A stretch of DNA of 64,000 nt, taken from a bacterium (GTDB lineage: Bacteria > Hinthialibacterota > Hinthialibacteria > H5-UNCL2). Both the position numbers and the translations under genes were made by a program. Location of the stretch: positions 124,001 to 188,000 of the forward strand of contig JABTUV010000006.1 in assembly GCA_015075175.1 (NCBI GenBank). The letters run 5' to 3'. Below, piece after piece: positions 35,538 through 44,465 of the stretch (position 1 is the stretch's first letter; each line of letters begins with the position of its first letter). Below the pieces are notes generated by a model. That model was not told where the DNA came from. It searched no databases and saw only the letters and a program-made list of their open reading frames with translations.

Positions 35538-37969
35538 GTCCGTGAGCGTGATCGGGCTGCTTCCGGCGGCGGCGACAGGAGGTATTGGCGCAGTTGCTCC
35601 GGCGGGACCTCCCGCACTTTCTTAAAGATCGTCACCTTGGGATGGTCGTAGCAATGCGCCGACTCTTCCACGAGATCGTCGTTGAAGACGATCCCCCACA
35701 GGCGCGGATACTTCGTCTCGACGTGAACCAACTCGAAACCCAGCACGCCGGTAAAGAGCAATCGATAGAAATTGCCCGACGTGGGATAACGGTTGGGCAG
35801 GCGCAGGATGGAACCGTAAAGGCGCTTGCTGCTCCAGACGATATAATCCGCGTTGGAGAGCCGCGTGACGAGGTGCGAGAGTTTCCGGTTGCGGTCCTGG
35901 CCGTGCTCGATGTCCTCGTTGTACATCTGCAGGTCGGAGTCGCCGCTGGAAAGGCGGAAATAGCTGAAAGGGGACTTGTCGGCGTGCTTGGCGGTGGGAA
36001 GGGGGACTTGATCGTCCCAGTGCTCCTTGACCACGCGCGCGTTGCGGGGCGCGTTTTCGTACAGCCAGTTGGAGGCGGCCATGCGCGTGTTGAGGTGGCT
36101 GAACATGTTCTGCAGGGCGAAGGCGTAGAAGACCGAGAAGGCCATCGTGCCCGCGCCCACCAGCCCCGTGACGACCCGCCAGCGCCGGCGCGGGAAACGA
36201 TCCCAGACGTAAACCAACAGCCACGCCGCGCCCATGATGAAAAAGGGATAGAGCGGCATCATGTAGCGCAGAAATTTGGCGTGCCAGCCGCCCACGATGT
36301 AGAAGTACGGCAGCGCCCACGAAAGAAGCAGCCAATGCGCGTAGGTTATGTCGCCTCGCCTTCCCCAGCGGTAAGCGGCGAAGGCGATGAAGGCGAGAAG
36401 GCCGGCGATTCCCAGAAGCCCGAGCGGTTCGCCCAGGCTGTAATCCACCAGGTTCTTGAGCTGGAAGAAATAGGGCACGGTCCCCGCGAACTGGCGCGTG
36501 TAGGGCACGTCCCCCTCCGCTTGCGGGCCGCCGACCACGCGGCCTTCGTAGCGGATGGACTCCTTCCACTTGTCTTGGCGGATGAACTGCATGGGGGCAA
36601 GCGTGAAGGCGACAGTGAGGGCGAGGAAGAGGATGATGAGGGGGCCAGCAAGGGCACGCTCGACCAGGCCGGGGACAGGCGCCGATTTTCCTGCGGGGCT
36701 GGGTACGTCTGGCGGAAGTTTTTCCTGGAAAATCGGCGACTGTCCCGCGCGCTCCTGTCCCTCAGAGCCGCGTCCCATACGGAAGGGATAGAGCGCCAGA
36801 GACGCCAACAGCCACGCGGCGGCGACGGGAAAGAGCAGATTGGCGGCGGCGAAGACGAGGGCGTATCGAAGGGCGACGGCGAAGACGCGGGAGAATGCCG
36901 CCAGAGCATCGGCGGGAGTGGCGCCGCCCTGCCAGAGCGGGGTGCGATACACGACCACTGGGGCGCGTTTGCTCTCACCGGGACGTACGAGGCCGTAGCT
37001 GATCTGCTCGTCATACGTCAACTGACCGGCCCGGTAGGCCTTCCAGCGCGCGGCGGGAATCGCCGCCAGCCGGGGGGTCGTCAGCGCCGGCCCCAGCCAC
37101 TGGTCCAGCCTGCGCCCCAGTTCGATTCGCTTTTCTCGCGCGATGGGGTCGCGGATGGCGCTCACATCGTCGAAGTAATGAAATCCCACGAGTACCGGAT
37201 AAACGGTAAGGGCGACGGAGTAGGCCAGCGTGAGGACGAGCACGACCTGCGCCACGAGCGCGCGCCGGCGCACGGCGGGCGATTTCTCCTCGCGCTCCCA
37301 CTGCACGCGCATCCGGCTCAACCAGGCGACGCCGACGGGGGCCAGAAAGGTCAGCGCGGAAAACTTGGTCGCCAGCGCCGCACCCAAAACGACCCCGATG
37401 GCCACGGCGTCCAGCCAGGCCTTAGCGCCCGTGTCGAAAATCCATCGCCAGCACAGGTAGAGCACGAACAGAAGCCGACGACCAGCAGCGTCTCGACCGT
37501 CGAAGTAGTGCGAGCTCTGGATGTGGTGGAAGGCGAAGGACATGAAGAACGCCGACAGCATCCCCACGCGCCGTCCGAAGAGGCGGCCGGCCAGAAGATA
37601 GATGAAGAGAATCGCCAGCGTGCCGTAAATCCCGGACAGGAGGCGCCCGTAGTAGTTGAGCGTGCCGCCGGAATAGTACGAGACGGGGCGTCCGGAAAGT
37701 CCCGCCAGCGCCTGCGCGACCATCTTCGAGACGTAGAAGGGAAAGGTGCCGTAGGCGAAAAAGTCGGGATAGAGCGACGAATCGGCGTCCAGGGTGACGT
37801 TGCTCCAATTCACCCGCTCGGTCGCGTGGACGATGTTGCGCTCGTCGGAGTGCTGATAGGTCGAGTCGTTGCGCTCGGTGTCGGTATAGTCCCACTTGAG
37901 GTTGGTGCAACGCAGGTAGCCGCCCACGAAGACGAGCAGGGCCAGCGCGGGCAGGATGAGGCGTCTCAT
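35531..37969 (-). CDS. Glycosyltransferase family 39/PMT-type membrane protein
   Basis: 812 residues. GT-C fold: N-terminal helix (LILPALALLVFVGGYLRCTN), then the acidic loop HSDERNIVHATERVNWSNVT (Asp/Glu-Arg pair typical of GT39 catalytic loops). About 12 helices follow, with SSHYFDGRDAAGRRLLFVLY and LGAALATKFSALTFLAPVGV (ArnT/PMT_2 pattern). WHAKFLRYMMPLYPFFIMGA is the family's GR-RY-LP motif region. A soluble C-terminal tail follows. It would move a sugar from a lipid carrier to a periplasmic acceptor. Overlaps both neighbours (7 bp and 4 bp). An in-frame hairpin repeat encodes the linker GQSPIFQEKLPPDVPSPAGK at about residues 409-432. Confidence 0.85.
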   Translation of the reverse strand: MRRLILPALALLVFVGGYLRCTNLKWDYTDTERNDSTYQHSDERNIVHATERVNWSNVTLDADSSLYPDFFAYGTFPFYVSKMVAQALAGLSGRPVSYYSGGTLNYYGRLLSGIYGTLAILFIYLLAGRLFGRRVGMLSAFFMSFAFHHIQSSHYFDGRDAAGRRLLFVLYLCWRWIFDTGAKAWLDAVAIGVVLGAALATKFSALTFLAPVGVAWLSRMRVQWEREEKSPAVRRRALVAQVVLVLTLAYSVALTVYPVLVGFHYFDDVSAIRDPIAREKRIELGRRLDQWLGPALTTPRLAAIPAARWKAYRAGQLTYDEQISYGLVRPGESKRAPVVVYRTPLWQGGATPADALAAFSRVFAVALRYALVFAAANLLFPVAAAWLLASLALYPFRMGRGSEGQERAGQSPIFQEKLPPDVPSPAGKSAPVPGLVERALAGPLIILFLALTVAFTLAPMQFIRQDKWKESIRYEGRVVGGPQAEGDVPYTRQFAGTVPYFFQLKNLVDYSLGEPLGLLGIAGLLAFIAFAAYRWGRRGDITYAHWLLLSWALPYFYIVGGWHAKFLRYMMPLYPFFIMGAAWLLVYVWDRFPRRRWRVVTGLVGAGTMAFSVFYAFALQNMFSHLNTRMAASNWLYENAPRNARVVKEHWDDQVPLPTAKHADKSPFSYFRLSSGDSDLQMYNEDIEHGQDRNRKLSHLVTRLSNADYIVWSSKRLYGSILRLPNRYPTSGNFYRLLFTGVLGFELVHVETKYPRLWGIVFNDDLVEESAHCYDHPKVTIFKKVREVPPEQLRQYLLSPPPEAARSRSRTC
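36672..36746. repeat. In-frame hairpin repeat inside the GT39 gene
   Basis: Arms GGGACAGGCGCCGATTTTCC (36672-36691) and GGAAAATCGGCGACTGTCCC (36727-36746) pair with one mismatch across a 35-base loop. It adds about 25 codons between membrane segments without frame loss. This family is distinct from the CCCCCCTT and TGTCATTTC types. Confidence 0.9.
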
Positions 37970-40266
37970 GGGGTGGTTCCTCCGACAAGCACCTGGTAGA
38001 TGCGGCCCGAGCCGGCGCCGCCGGGCCGGCCGGTGGGACCGAGAAACTCATAGGCGACCTTGAGGCGCGCGCCGGAAGACCTGGCGGCCTCGCGCTCGAA
38101 CTTCTCCAACCCCGCGCGGGGATAGGGGCGGTCGGGCGCGCCGGTGCGACTGTCGCGCTCGGTTTCGATCTCCAGCGTGCCTACCACGATGTACTGGATG
38201 CGGTTCTCGACGATCTGCGGCCAGACGGCGTCCAGGCTGGGATGGGAGTAAATCTGCTGGGCGACGGCGGCGCGCGGCTGGGCGATGCTGTAACCGAATG
38301 GCCCGCGCCAGACCTGTTCGTGGCCGACCCAGCCGATGAAGGCGGGCCGCCCCGCGTAAGTACTGATACGGGACTCGCGGCTGTAGGCGAGATGGCCGGG
38401 CCGCTCCAGGATGACGGCGCCGGGGGGCGTCTCATCGCGCAGCCAGCGGGCGATGCCCGCGTCCGCGGGCATCGACTGCTCCAGCCAGCGCCCGCCGTCC
38501 AGCGTGGCGGGACGCGCCCGCCACTTGTAGCGGTTGGCCGTGACGCTGAGCGGATAAAGCAGCGAACCGGCCAAGAGTATCGCCAGCGGCGCGCATACCA
38601 GGACGACCCCGGCCTGCGAACGCCGACGCAGCCGCCGCAGCGCCGCCGCCAGAAGGACCGGTAGAAGCGTTCCCAGTATGATCCAGACCGGATAGAAGAA
38701 CTTGAAGGTGGTGTTGTAGCGGGGACTGTAGCCGTCCACGATGTAGAGCGTCTCGCAGCCCAGAAGCACGCACAGGCAGAAGAAGAGTCCGCCCCAGGCC
38801 AGCGTCTCCATGCGTCCGAAGGCCTGGGTGTAGAGAAGAAACAAGATGGTGAGGGCGCCGGCGAAAAGCGCGGCGTAAACCAGGCAGCCGGTCGCCATCC
38901 AGACGATGACGAGCACGAGCAGCAGCATCCCGCCGAGGACGCCGCCGATCTGCGCCCGTCCGTAGCGCACGCGCGCCAGCATCGCCGCAACCGCCACGCC
39001 GAAGGAGACCATCGAGATCGCCAGCGGCAGTCCCCACATGGCAAGATACTCGCCCAAATCGCTCCTTTTCGGGACCCAGTTCACGAGCGGCCCGGACTGC
39101 GGGGACGTAAAGGTCAAAAGAAACGGCGAGAGAAAGAGTCCCGACAAAACTCCCACTCCGGCGATGATCAGGCCGGATAAGAGGAGGCCGGAAAGGCGCG
39201 CGCGCCGTAGGTCGGCCAGCCGTGCCAGAAAGACCACCGCGAAGAGCAGCCCGCCGAAGCTGGGCAGATCAAAGATGTTGGTCCAGCCCATGACGGCCAG
39301 CCAGAGGCCGGAGATGACGGCCAAGGCGGCGGTGCGCGTGCGACGGCATTGCAGCATCCACTCGCGGCGTCCCAGCGCCAGCCAGACGCCGCAGAGAAAG
39401 ATCGCCACAAAGGTCAAGGGCACGTCCATCACGTGCGGATGCATGTCGGCCACTTCGCCGTAAGAGAAGAAAGGGAACTCGGTGATGTTGCCGTCGGGAT
39501 TGCCCGGCGGCGGATCGACGATCACGCGGCTGGCCTTCCAGACGTCGATGCCGAGAAGCGGCTTGCCCAGGATCATGATTTCGTAGAAGGCATAGAGGTT
39601 GCCGGAGAGCATGACCAGCACGGCGGCGAAGACGGCCCAGCGGAGGCGGCGGGTAAAACAGGCGGCGACGGCAAACGCGCCCAGGCACGCCAGGGCGAAG
39701 AGCAGCGCCAGGTTGACGTTATAGGCGAGGGTGGACCGCGCGCCCATCGCTTTGGCCCAGGTCGCCGCCGCCATGTAGCCGCCATAGTAGTAGTTGACGC
39801 GATAGCCGGAGAGCCAGGGGTCCAGCGGCGGAATCACGCTGTGGTGGTAGAGCGAGTTGAACATGGCCAAGTCCATGAACTTTTCCTGGCCGAGGATGTC
39901 GGGCCGGGCGCTGCGCATGAGGGCGAGATAAAGGTGGGCGACGAGAAAGAGCGCGATACCCGCAAGAATGAAACGTCGTCCGGCGCGCCAGAGCCGCCCC
40001 AGCCGCGCCCGCCGCAACCAGAGAAACGCCAGCGAGCCGCCCGACAGGAGAGACAGGAGAATCCAGATGGTGGTCGCCGCGTAGGGAAGGCGGAGAAATC
40101 CGAGCATCCAGAGAAGATAGTTGAGGAGTCCCCAGCCGAGCACGGGCGCCAGGAGCACGGCGGGCGCGCGGCGCGCGGACAGAAACGGCCACAAGGCCAG
40201 AAGGCCGATAGGACTGACCAGCAAAAGAAAAATCCAGGCTGGTAGACTGGCCCAGAGCACGTGCAT
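37966..40266 (-). CDS. DUF2298 (YYY) polytopic membrane protein
   Basis: 766 residues, with about 14 membrane helices starting SLPAWIFLLLVSPIGLLALW. The DUF2298 signature is DPWLSGYRVNYYYGGYMAAA with EVADMHPHVMDVPLTFVAIF and YSPRYNTTFKFFYPVWIILG. A soluble C-terminal domain carries HLAYSRESRISTYAGRPAFI and IQYIVVGTLEIETERDS, as in the paralogue at 32007, but without NHL blades. It is the first gene of the three-gene operon (4-bp overlap with the GT39 gene). Likely a GT-C-like enzyme working in the periplasmic leaflet; substrate unknown. Confidence 0.85.
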   Translation of the reverse strand: MHVLWASLPAWIFLLLVSPIGLLALWPFLSARRAPAVLLAPVLGWGLLNYLLWMLGFLRLPYAATTIWILLSLLSGGSLAFLWLRRARLGRLWRAGRRFILAGIALFLVAHLYLALMRSARPDILGQEKFMDLAMFNSLYHHSVIPPLDPWLSGYRVNYYYGGYMAAATWAKAMGARSTLAYNVNLALLFALACLGAFAVAACFTRRLRWAVFAAVLVMLSGNLYAFYEIMILGKPLLGIDVWKASRVIVDPPPGNPDGNITEFPFFSYGEVADMHPHVMDVPLTFVAIFLCGVWLALGRREWMLQCRRTRTAALAVISGLWLAVMGWTNIFDLPSFGGLLFAVVFLARLADLRRARLSGLLLSGLIIAGVGVLSGLFLSPFLLTFTSPQSGPLVNWVPKRSDLGEYLAMWGLPLAISMVSFGVAVAAMLARVRYGRAQIGGVLGGMLLLVLVIVWMATGCLVYAALFAGALTILFLLYTQAFGRMETLAWGGLFFCLCVLLGCETLYIVDGYSPRYNTTFKFFYPVWIILGTLLPVLLAAALRRLRRRSQAGVVLVCAPLAILLAGSLLYPLSVTANRYKWRARPATLDGGRWLEQSMPADAGIARWLRDETPPGAVILERPGHLAYSRESRISTYAGRPAFIGWVGHEQVWRGPFGYSIAQPRAAVAQQIYSHPSLDAVWPQIVENRIQYIVVGTLEIETERDSRTGAPDRPYPRAGLEKFEREAARSSGARLKVAYEFLGPTGRPGGAGSGRIYQVLVGGTTP

Positions 40267-40307
40267 GGTTTATTCCAACCGTTGGACGTCGGGTGTGGTT
40301 GCATCAA

Positions 40308-40440
40308 CGCCCGGGTACCACCCTTTGTACTCAAAAGGGTGGTCCAACGAACTCCAGGGTATCCGTCACTCGCTCGCGTCTAGAGGGAACCTCGACTCTC
40401 CTGTGCACAGTATTGAGCACAAAGGGTGTGGCACCCGCGC
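40308..40440. repeat. Inverted repeat pair with ACCACCCTTT hairpin between jag and the DUF2298 operon
   Basis: ACCACCCTTTGTACTCAAAA then GGGTGGT is a strong hairpin (10-bp stem) at 40315-40341. A related inverted arm TTGAGCACAAAGGGTGTGGC follows at 40413-40432, so the pair forms a second, larger palindrome. It could act as a terminator for jag, but lacks a clear T-run on the minus strand; I class it as an interspersed repeat. Confidence 0.65.
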
Positions 40441-40446
40441 AGCGTG

Positions 40447-41331
40447 CTAGTTGGACGGATTGTCGGCGTGGCGATGGTCGCCCTCGGGGCGGCGGCGGCC
40501 ACGGCCGCCGCGGCGGCCGCGGCGACGACGACCCGGGTGGCCCTCGCCGGTCGCTTCGCTGCCACCGGTTGCGGCGTTGGCCGACACCGGCCGCGGCGGC
40601 CGATCGGGCCGGCCTTCGCTGGCGCCCTCCGGGCGCCGGCGGCGATGCCGCGGACGCCCCTCGCGTCCCTCGCGCCCTCCCCGCTCCTCCGCCGGCGCCT
40701 CCGGCGGGGTCATCCCCTTGGGATACACCTGGATGCGCCGGTTGTTGTCGTCTCCCAAGCTCCGAGTCTCCACGCGCCCATACTCTTTCAAGTAGGTATG
40801 CACCACGCGCCGTTCGGAGGGCGACAGGCGCGTGATCTCGACGACCGAGCCGGTCCGCACCGCCTCGTCGGCCTTGCGCCGCGCCATGGCCCGCAATTCC
40901 TCCTCCCGCTCCAGGCGATAATCGTCCACGTCCAGGTAGACGCGGATGCGATCCTCGCGCCCGCCCTTGTTGAGGATGCGCTCCAGCATGTATTCAAGCG
41001 CGTCCAGCACCTCGCCGCGCGCGCCGATCAGGCTCTTGCCCGCGCCCGACACGGTCACGCGGCACTCGTCGCCTTCCGACTTGGCGGAAACCAGGGCGGA
41101 AACGCCCATACGCCGGATGATTTCGGAGGCGACATGCTGGGCGGCGATGCCCTCCTCCTGGCAGAGCGAAACCTTGACGGTAGCGCGCCCCAGCCCAAAC
41201 CAGCTGAGGATGCCGCCGCCCGTCTGCAAGATTTTCACTTCCACCTGGTCGCGTTCCACGCCCAGCTCGGCGAGTCCGGCCTGGATGGCTTCCTGAACCG
41301 TCTTGGCTTTCTTGATGACTTCCGTTTTCAT
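40447..41331 (-). CDS. jag: RNA-binding protein Jag/KhpB (Jag-N, KH-II and R3H domains)
   Basis: 294 residues from ATG 41331 (MKTEVIKKAKTVQEAIQAGL); an ATG at 41343 is also possible. The Jag_N domain is followed by a KH-II module (VTVSGAGKSLIGARGEVLDA, containing the GxxG-like loop) and an R3H module (LSPSERRVVHTYLKEYGRVE, R-x3-H). A Pro/Arg/Gly-rich tail (RRRRGRRGGRGRRRP) is unusually long and basic and probably binds RNA. KhpB works with YidC-linked biogenesis and in post-transcriptional control. It is 16 bp after yidC and is the last gene of the rpmH cluster. Confidence 0.9.
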   Translation of the reverse strand: MKTEVIKKAKTVQEAIQAGLAELGVERDQVEVKILQTGGGILSWFGLGRATVKVSLCQEEGIAAQHVASEIIRRMGVSALVSAKSEGDECRVTVSGAGKSLIGARGEVLDALEYMLERILNKGGREDRIRVYLDVDDYRLEREEELRAMARRKADEAVRTGSVVEITRLSPSERRVVHTYLKEYGRVETRSLGDDNNRRIQVYPKGMTPPEAPAEERGGREGREGRPRHRRRRPEGASEGRPDRPPRPVSANAATGGSEATGEGHPGRRRRGRRGGRGRRRPEGDHRHADNPSN

Positions 41332-41347
41332 GGCTCCAATCATGTCC

Positions 41348-43357
41348 TTATTTGCGTGATTTGGTGCGGCCCGACCGGATTTTTTCGCGCGCGGGCCGTT
41401 CGCGCGTTTCCATTTTGGGCGCCTCGCCGGCGGCGGTCGCCGGCGCCGGCGCCCCCGCCGGCTCATCTTTCTCGATCCGGTTGATGAGCCACTGCTGCCC
41501 CATCTGGAAGAGCGAACTCATCATGAAATACAGGTTGGTTCCCGAGGGCAGCCGCCACGTGATGAGCAGCATCATCACCGGCATCATCGCCATCATCGGC
41601 TTCTGCTTGGGATCGATGTTGGTCTGCGCCATCTGCCAACCCATCAGAATCGCGCCCGCCAGCGGCAGCGGGTTGATGTCGAACAACCCCCCGAAAAAGG
41701 GAACCTGGAAGGGCAGGAACCAGAGCGTGTCCGGTTCCGACAGGTCCCGCATCCACAAGAAGAACGGCTCGCCCCGCAGCCCGATGGTGTTCTGCGTGGT
41801 GTAATACAACGCAATGAAGATGGGCAAAGTGGCGATCAGGGGCAGGCATCCCGACATGGGATTGACCTTGTGCTTCCTGAACAGCTCGAACTGCTCCTTC
41901 TGCGCCTGCTGGGGATTGTCCTTGTGGCGCGCCTGGATGTCCTTGATGAGGGGCGACAGCTTCTGCATGCGCCGCATCGCCTGCGTCTGCTTGTGCACCA
42001 GGGGGAACATCGCCAGTCGCACCACGATGGTCAGGAGCAGAATGGCCATGCCGTAATTGGGCCAAAGATAGTGGAAACCATTGAGAATCCACAGCATGAG
42101 GATGCAGATGGGGCCGGTGATGCCGCCGTAGAGGCTGTCCTCCAGGCCGATCCCGGTCGCCTTGAGGTGGTCGTAGTCGCGGGGACCGAGGTACAGGCGG
42201 AGGTCGTGGCGGCGGCCGCCTTCCGGCGCGGCCTCGTTGAAAGGCAGGGCGAGGTTGGCGCTCGCGCGCACCGTCTCGGGCCATCCGCGCGGATGGGCGG
42301 CGTCGAAGCTGGCGCCGTTGGACTCGCTGGTGGAGAGAAAGGCGGCCATGAAGTAGCGGCTGTCCACACCGGCCCACTTGACGCTGCCGGAGAGGGCGTA
42401 GCGGCCGCCGTTTTTGTTGGCCTTGCCCTCCACGCTGGGCGCGGGCAGCTCCTCATGGTCGCCTTCCAGGCTGTAGATGGCGCGATGGTAGGTCTTGGTC
42501 TCCTCGGGAAAGACGCGCCCGACGCCGCCCTCCCAGCGCAAGGCGAGAGGTTCGTCGGGCAAATCGAGGCCGGGCGCGGTCTCGACACGCAGGAACACGC
42601 CGATTTCGTAGCCGTCGGTGGGAAAGGTGAGGCGCTTCTCCAGCGTCGCCGCCCCCAGCTGGGCGAGCATCGAGAGAACGGGCCGTCCGTCGGCGTCAGT
42701 GGAAGAATGGAAGGTGTAGGGGAGATCGCCGTCGTCCGGCCCGTCGGGGAGGAGGAGACCCAGGGGCCGCTGCCCTTCGGCGACCAATTCCACGCCGGTG
42801 TCGGCGAGGAGGGCATAGTCGGCGGGATCGGCGGGGTCCAGACGGTCGCGTTTGCGCCCGCCGGCCAACCGCGCCGCGTGTTCGGCCTGGTCGGCGAGCA
42901 AGCGATCGAGGTACGCGCGGACCGCGCCGGTCCGCTGCTGGCGGTGGATTTCCAGAAAGCGCCGGTTGGGGTAGATTTCCGGATAGTCCAGGAGCCGCGC
43001 CGACACCAACCGCCCGCCGCGTGAAGAGAAGGTCAGTCTCATGCGCCGCGTGGCGATGACGTGCGTGGACTCTGTCGCCTCGAGCACGGCGCGCGCGAAC
43101 GCCTCCGACAGGCTGGCGGCGCCGGCGGGAAGGGCGGCCACCGTCTCCGGCGTCGCCGCAGACGCCGGCAGCGCCTCCCGTTCCGGCGAAGGCGTGGGTC
43201 GCGGCCGGTAGCGCGGATCCAATTTCTCCGCCGCTTCCGGATGTTCCCGCGCCCACTCGGCCAGTCGCTTCTGGTAGTCTCGTTCCTGCCACCAGAAATA
43301 GAGCATGAGCAGGCCCACGAGGGCGATGAACAAAAACTTGCGCGAATCCTGTTCCAT
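41348..43357 (-). CDS. yidC: Membrane protein insertase YidC
   Basis: Inserts and folds inner-membrane proteins, alone or with Sec. 669 residues: N-terminal anchor FLFIALVGLLMLYFWWQERD, then a Gram-negative-type large periplasmic beta domain (about residues 90-400: TRRMRLTFSSRGGRLVSARL; GAATLEKRLTFPTDGYEIGV). The conserved five-helix core follows: YGGITGPICILMLWILNGFH, NYGMAILLLTIVVRLAMFPL (with the hydrophilic-groove Arg), KVNPMSGCLPLIATLPIFIA and DLSEPDTLWFLPFQ. The length exceeds E. coli YidC owing to the linker and tail. Flanked by yidD and jag in the standard order. Confidence 0.95.
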   Translation of the reverse strand: MEQDSRKFLFIALVGLLMLYFWWQERDYQKRLAEWAREHPEAAEKLDPRYRPRPTPSPEREALPASAATPETVAALPAGAASLSEAFARAVLEATESTHVIATRRMRLTFSSRGGRLVSARLLDYPEIYPNRRFLEIHRQQRTGAVRAYLDRLLADQAEHAARLAGGRKRDRLDPADPADYALLADTGVELVAEGQRPLGLLLPDGPDDGDLPYTFHSSTDADGRPVLSMLAQLGAATLEKRLTFPTDGYEIGVFLRVETAPGLDLPDEPLALRWEGGVGRVFPEETKTYHRAIYSLEGDHEELPAPSVEGKANKNGGRYALSGSVKWAGVDSRYFMAAFLSTSESNGASFDAAHPRGWPETVRASANLALPFNEAAPEGGRRHDLRLYLGPRDYDHLKATGIGLEDSLYGGITGPICILMLWILNGFHYLWPNYGMAILLLTIVVRLAMFPLVHKQTQAMRRMQKLSPLIKDIQARHKDNPQQAQKEQFELFRKHKVNPMSGCLPLIATLPIFIALYYTTQNTIGLRGEPFFLWMRDLSEPDTLWFLPFQVPFFGGLFDINPLPLAGAILMGWQMAQTNIDPKQKPMMAMMPVMMLLITWRLPSGTNLYFMMSSLFQMGQQWLINRIEKDEPAGAPAPATAAGEAPKMETRERPAREKIRSGRTKSRK

Positions 43358-43390
43358 CAGCGACGGAAATCCGGTTCGCGCGCGCCGGGT

Positions 43391-43624
43391 TCAGCGGGAG
43401 CGCGGCGGGGCGGGCCGGACGGGATCATAACCGCCCGGATGCCAGGGATGGCAGCGCAAGAGCCGCGCACCGGCGAGCGCGAGTCCACGCCAGAAACCGT
43501 GGACTCGGAACGCCTCCTCCGCGTAATGGGAGCAACTGGGATAAAAGCGGCAGGCGCCGCGCGTCCAAGGTCCCAAGACGAGTCGGTATACGCGAATCAA
43601 AACGATACTGAGCCGTGCCAGCAT
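43391..43624 (-). CDS. yidD: Membrane protein insertion efficiency factor YidD
   Basis: 77 residues from ATG 43624 (MLARLSIVLIRVYRLVLGPW); longer open frames upstream lack homology. Hallmarks CRFYPSCSHYAEEAFRVHGF and RCHPWHPGGYDPV are intact. This small membrane-associated protein assists YidC insertion. Located 7 bp after rnpA and 33 bp before yidC, the classical order. Confidence 0.95.
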   Translation of the reverse strand: MLARLSIVLIRVYRLVLGPWTRGACRFYPSCSHYAEEAFRVHGFWRGLALAGARLLRCHPWHPGGYDPVRPAPPRSR

Positions 43625-43631
43625 CGGATGC

Positions 43632-44051
43632 CTAAACCTCTGGTTCCGGAAGGGCGCCCGTCGGTTCGGGTGTTCGGGTCGGCGGGGTTGGGTCCACCCC
43701 GCCGGACAGGCGCAAGACCGCGTCACAGACGCTCGCTTCCAACTCCCGGAAGCCGAGACGCGCCAGGGTTGGGGCAGCGTTGAGGACCAGGTCCCGGCTT
43801 CCTTGCCATTCTCCGCGATGCACGCGAAAGATTTCTCGGAGTCTCCTTTTCAATTGGTTTCGTACGTGGGCAGGTCCCACCTTGCGGTTGACGACCAGGC
43901 CGAGTCGCCAACCGCCGCCTCCATTATCCCTCCAGTAGACGCGCATGGCCGGCAGCGAGAGGCTGCGGCGACACGCGAACACCGCCTCGAACTCCGCCGA
44001 CCGGGTGAGGCGCACCCGGCGCGGATAGCGGTGGGGATGGCGAGGGGTCAT
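43632..44051 (-). CDS. rnpA: Ribonuclease P protein component RnpA
   Basis: Protein cofactor of RNase P in tRNA 5' maturation. 139 residues from ATG 44051; [20 protein letters not shown] starts the family. [20 protein letters not shown] and the signature [20 protein letters not shown] then REIFR (the RNR motif) are clear. A C-terminal Pro/Thr tail ([19 protein letters not shown]) is extra. The start overlaps the rpmH stop (ATGA). Confidence 0.95.
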   Translation of the reverse strand: MTPRHPHRYPRRVRLTRSAEFEAVFACRRSLSLPAMRVYWRDNGGGGWRLGLVVNRKVGPAHVRNQLKRRLREIFRVHRGEWQGSRDLVLNAAPTLARLGFRELEASVCDAVLRLSGGVDPTPPTRTPEPTGALPEPEV

Positions 44052-44182
44052 GCCGACAGGCGCTTGCGTCCCACGCGCCGCCGGTTCTTGAGTACCGCGC
44101 GACCCCATCGCGTCGCCATGCGGTGTCGGAAGCCGTGCTTCCGCTTGTGCCGCAACTTGCTGGGTCGATACGTTGGCTGCAC
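44048..44182 (-). CDS. rpmH: 50S ribosomal protein L34
   Basis: 44 residues from a GTG at 44182: [20 protein letters not shown] then [20 protein letters not shown]. This matches L34 (Q-x-TY-P-S...KR.HGFR.RM.T..GR.V...RR.KGR..LSA). The upstream AAGGAG (12 nt before GTG) supports this start; earlier in-frame starts have no L34 homology. It overlaps rnpA by 4 bp. First gene of the L34-RnpA-YidD-YidC-Jag cluster. Confidence 0.95.
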   Translation of the reverse strand: MQPTYRPSKLRHKRKHGFRHRMATRWGRAVLKNRRRVGRKRLSA

Positions 44183-44267
44183 TGTGTGGTTTTTCTCCTT
44201 TCCTTTTGTAGTTGCGCAGCGCCTTGCCCCGAGTAGGCCGCAGGCCGTATCGAGGGGTGCTGCGCCT

Positions 44268-44292
44268 GCCGACAAGGATGCCGGCGGTACGG
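44268..44292. repeat. GCCGGCGGTA half-copy of the GCCGGCATC repeat
   Basis: CTGCCGACAAGGATGCCGGC then GGTACG in the rpmH leader resembles one arm of the family at 16841, 29243 and 56236. It lies between the putative attenuator and rpmH. Confidence 0.5.
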
Positions 44293-44350
44293 CGTCGTTG
44301 CGAAAGCGGGCTACGCTTCCGCGAACGTACACACCAACCCCTTCGGTATG

Positions 44351-44375
44351 AAAAAAGCCTCAATAGGGAGGCTTT
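44351..44375 (-). terminator. Intrinsic terminator/possible attenuator in the rpmH leader
   Basis: On the minus strand AAAGCCTC-CCTATT-GAGGCTTT is an 8-bp perfect stem followed by TTTTTT (A-run 44351-44356 on the plus strand). It lies between the promoter-like site at 44408-44436 and the rpmH start, so it may attenuate the operon. Alternatively it ends an unseen upstream transcript, but no minus-strand gene lies to its right within 2.6 kb. Confidence 0.7.
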
Positions 44376-44407
44376 CCATCCGTCTCCGGGTGATGCAAGT
44401 TGAAAAA

Positions 44408-44436
44408 ACTCTAGGCAATATCAAATATAAAGTCAA
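44408..44436 (-). promoter_or_regulatory. Sigma70-type promoter upstream of rpmH
   Basis: Minus strand: TTGACT (44436-44431), a 17-bp AT-rich spacer, then TAGAGT (44413-44408). The start would be at about 44400, giving a leader of about 220 nt to the rpmH GTG. The region is one of the few AT-rich stretches of the window. Prediction from sequence only. Confidence 0.65.
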
Positions 44437-44465
44437 GCTCGGAGTTGGGGCCGGCCCGCTGCCGG

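Noticed and set aside
40426-41484. Long plus-strand ORFs opposite jag and yidC
   Set aside because: Shadows of well-supported minus-strand genes in GC-rich DNA. The same applies to long opposite-strand ORFs at 15005-16399, 34527-37999, 49610-50692, 51174-52823 and 57486-59033.
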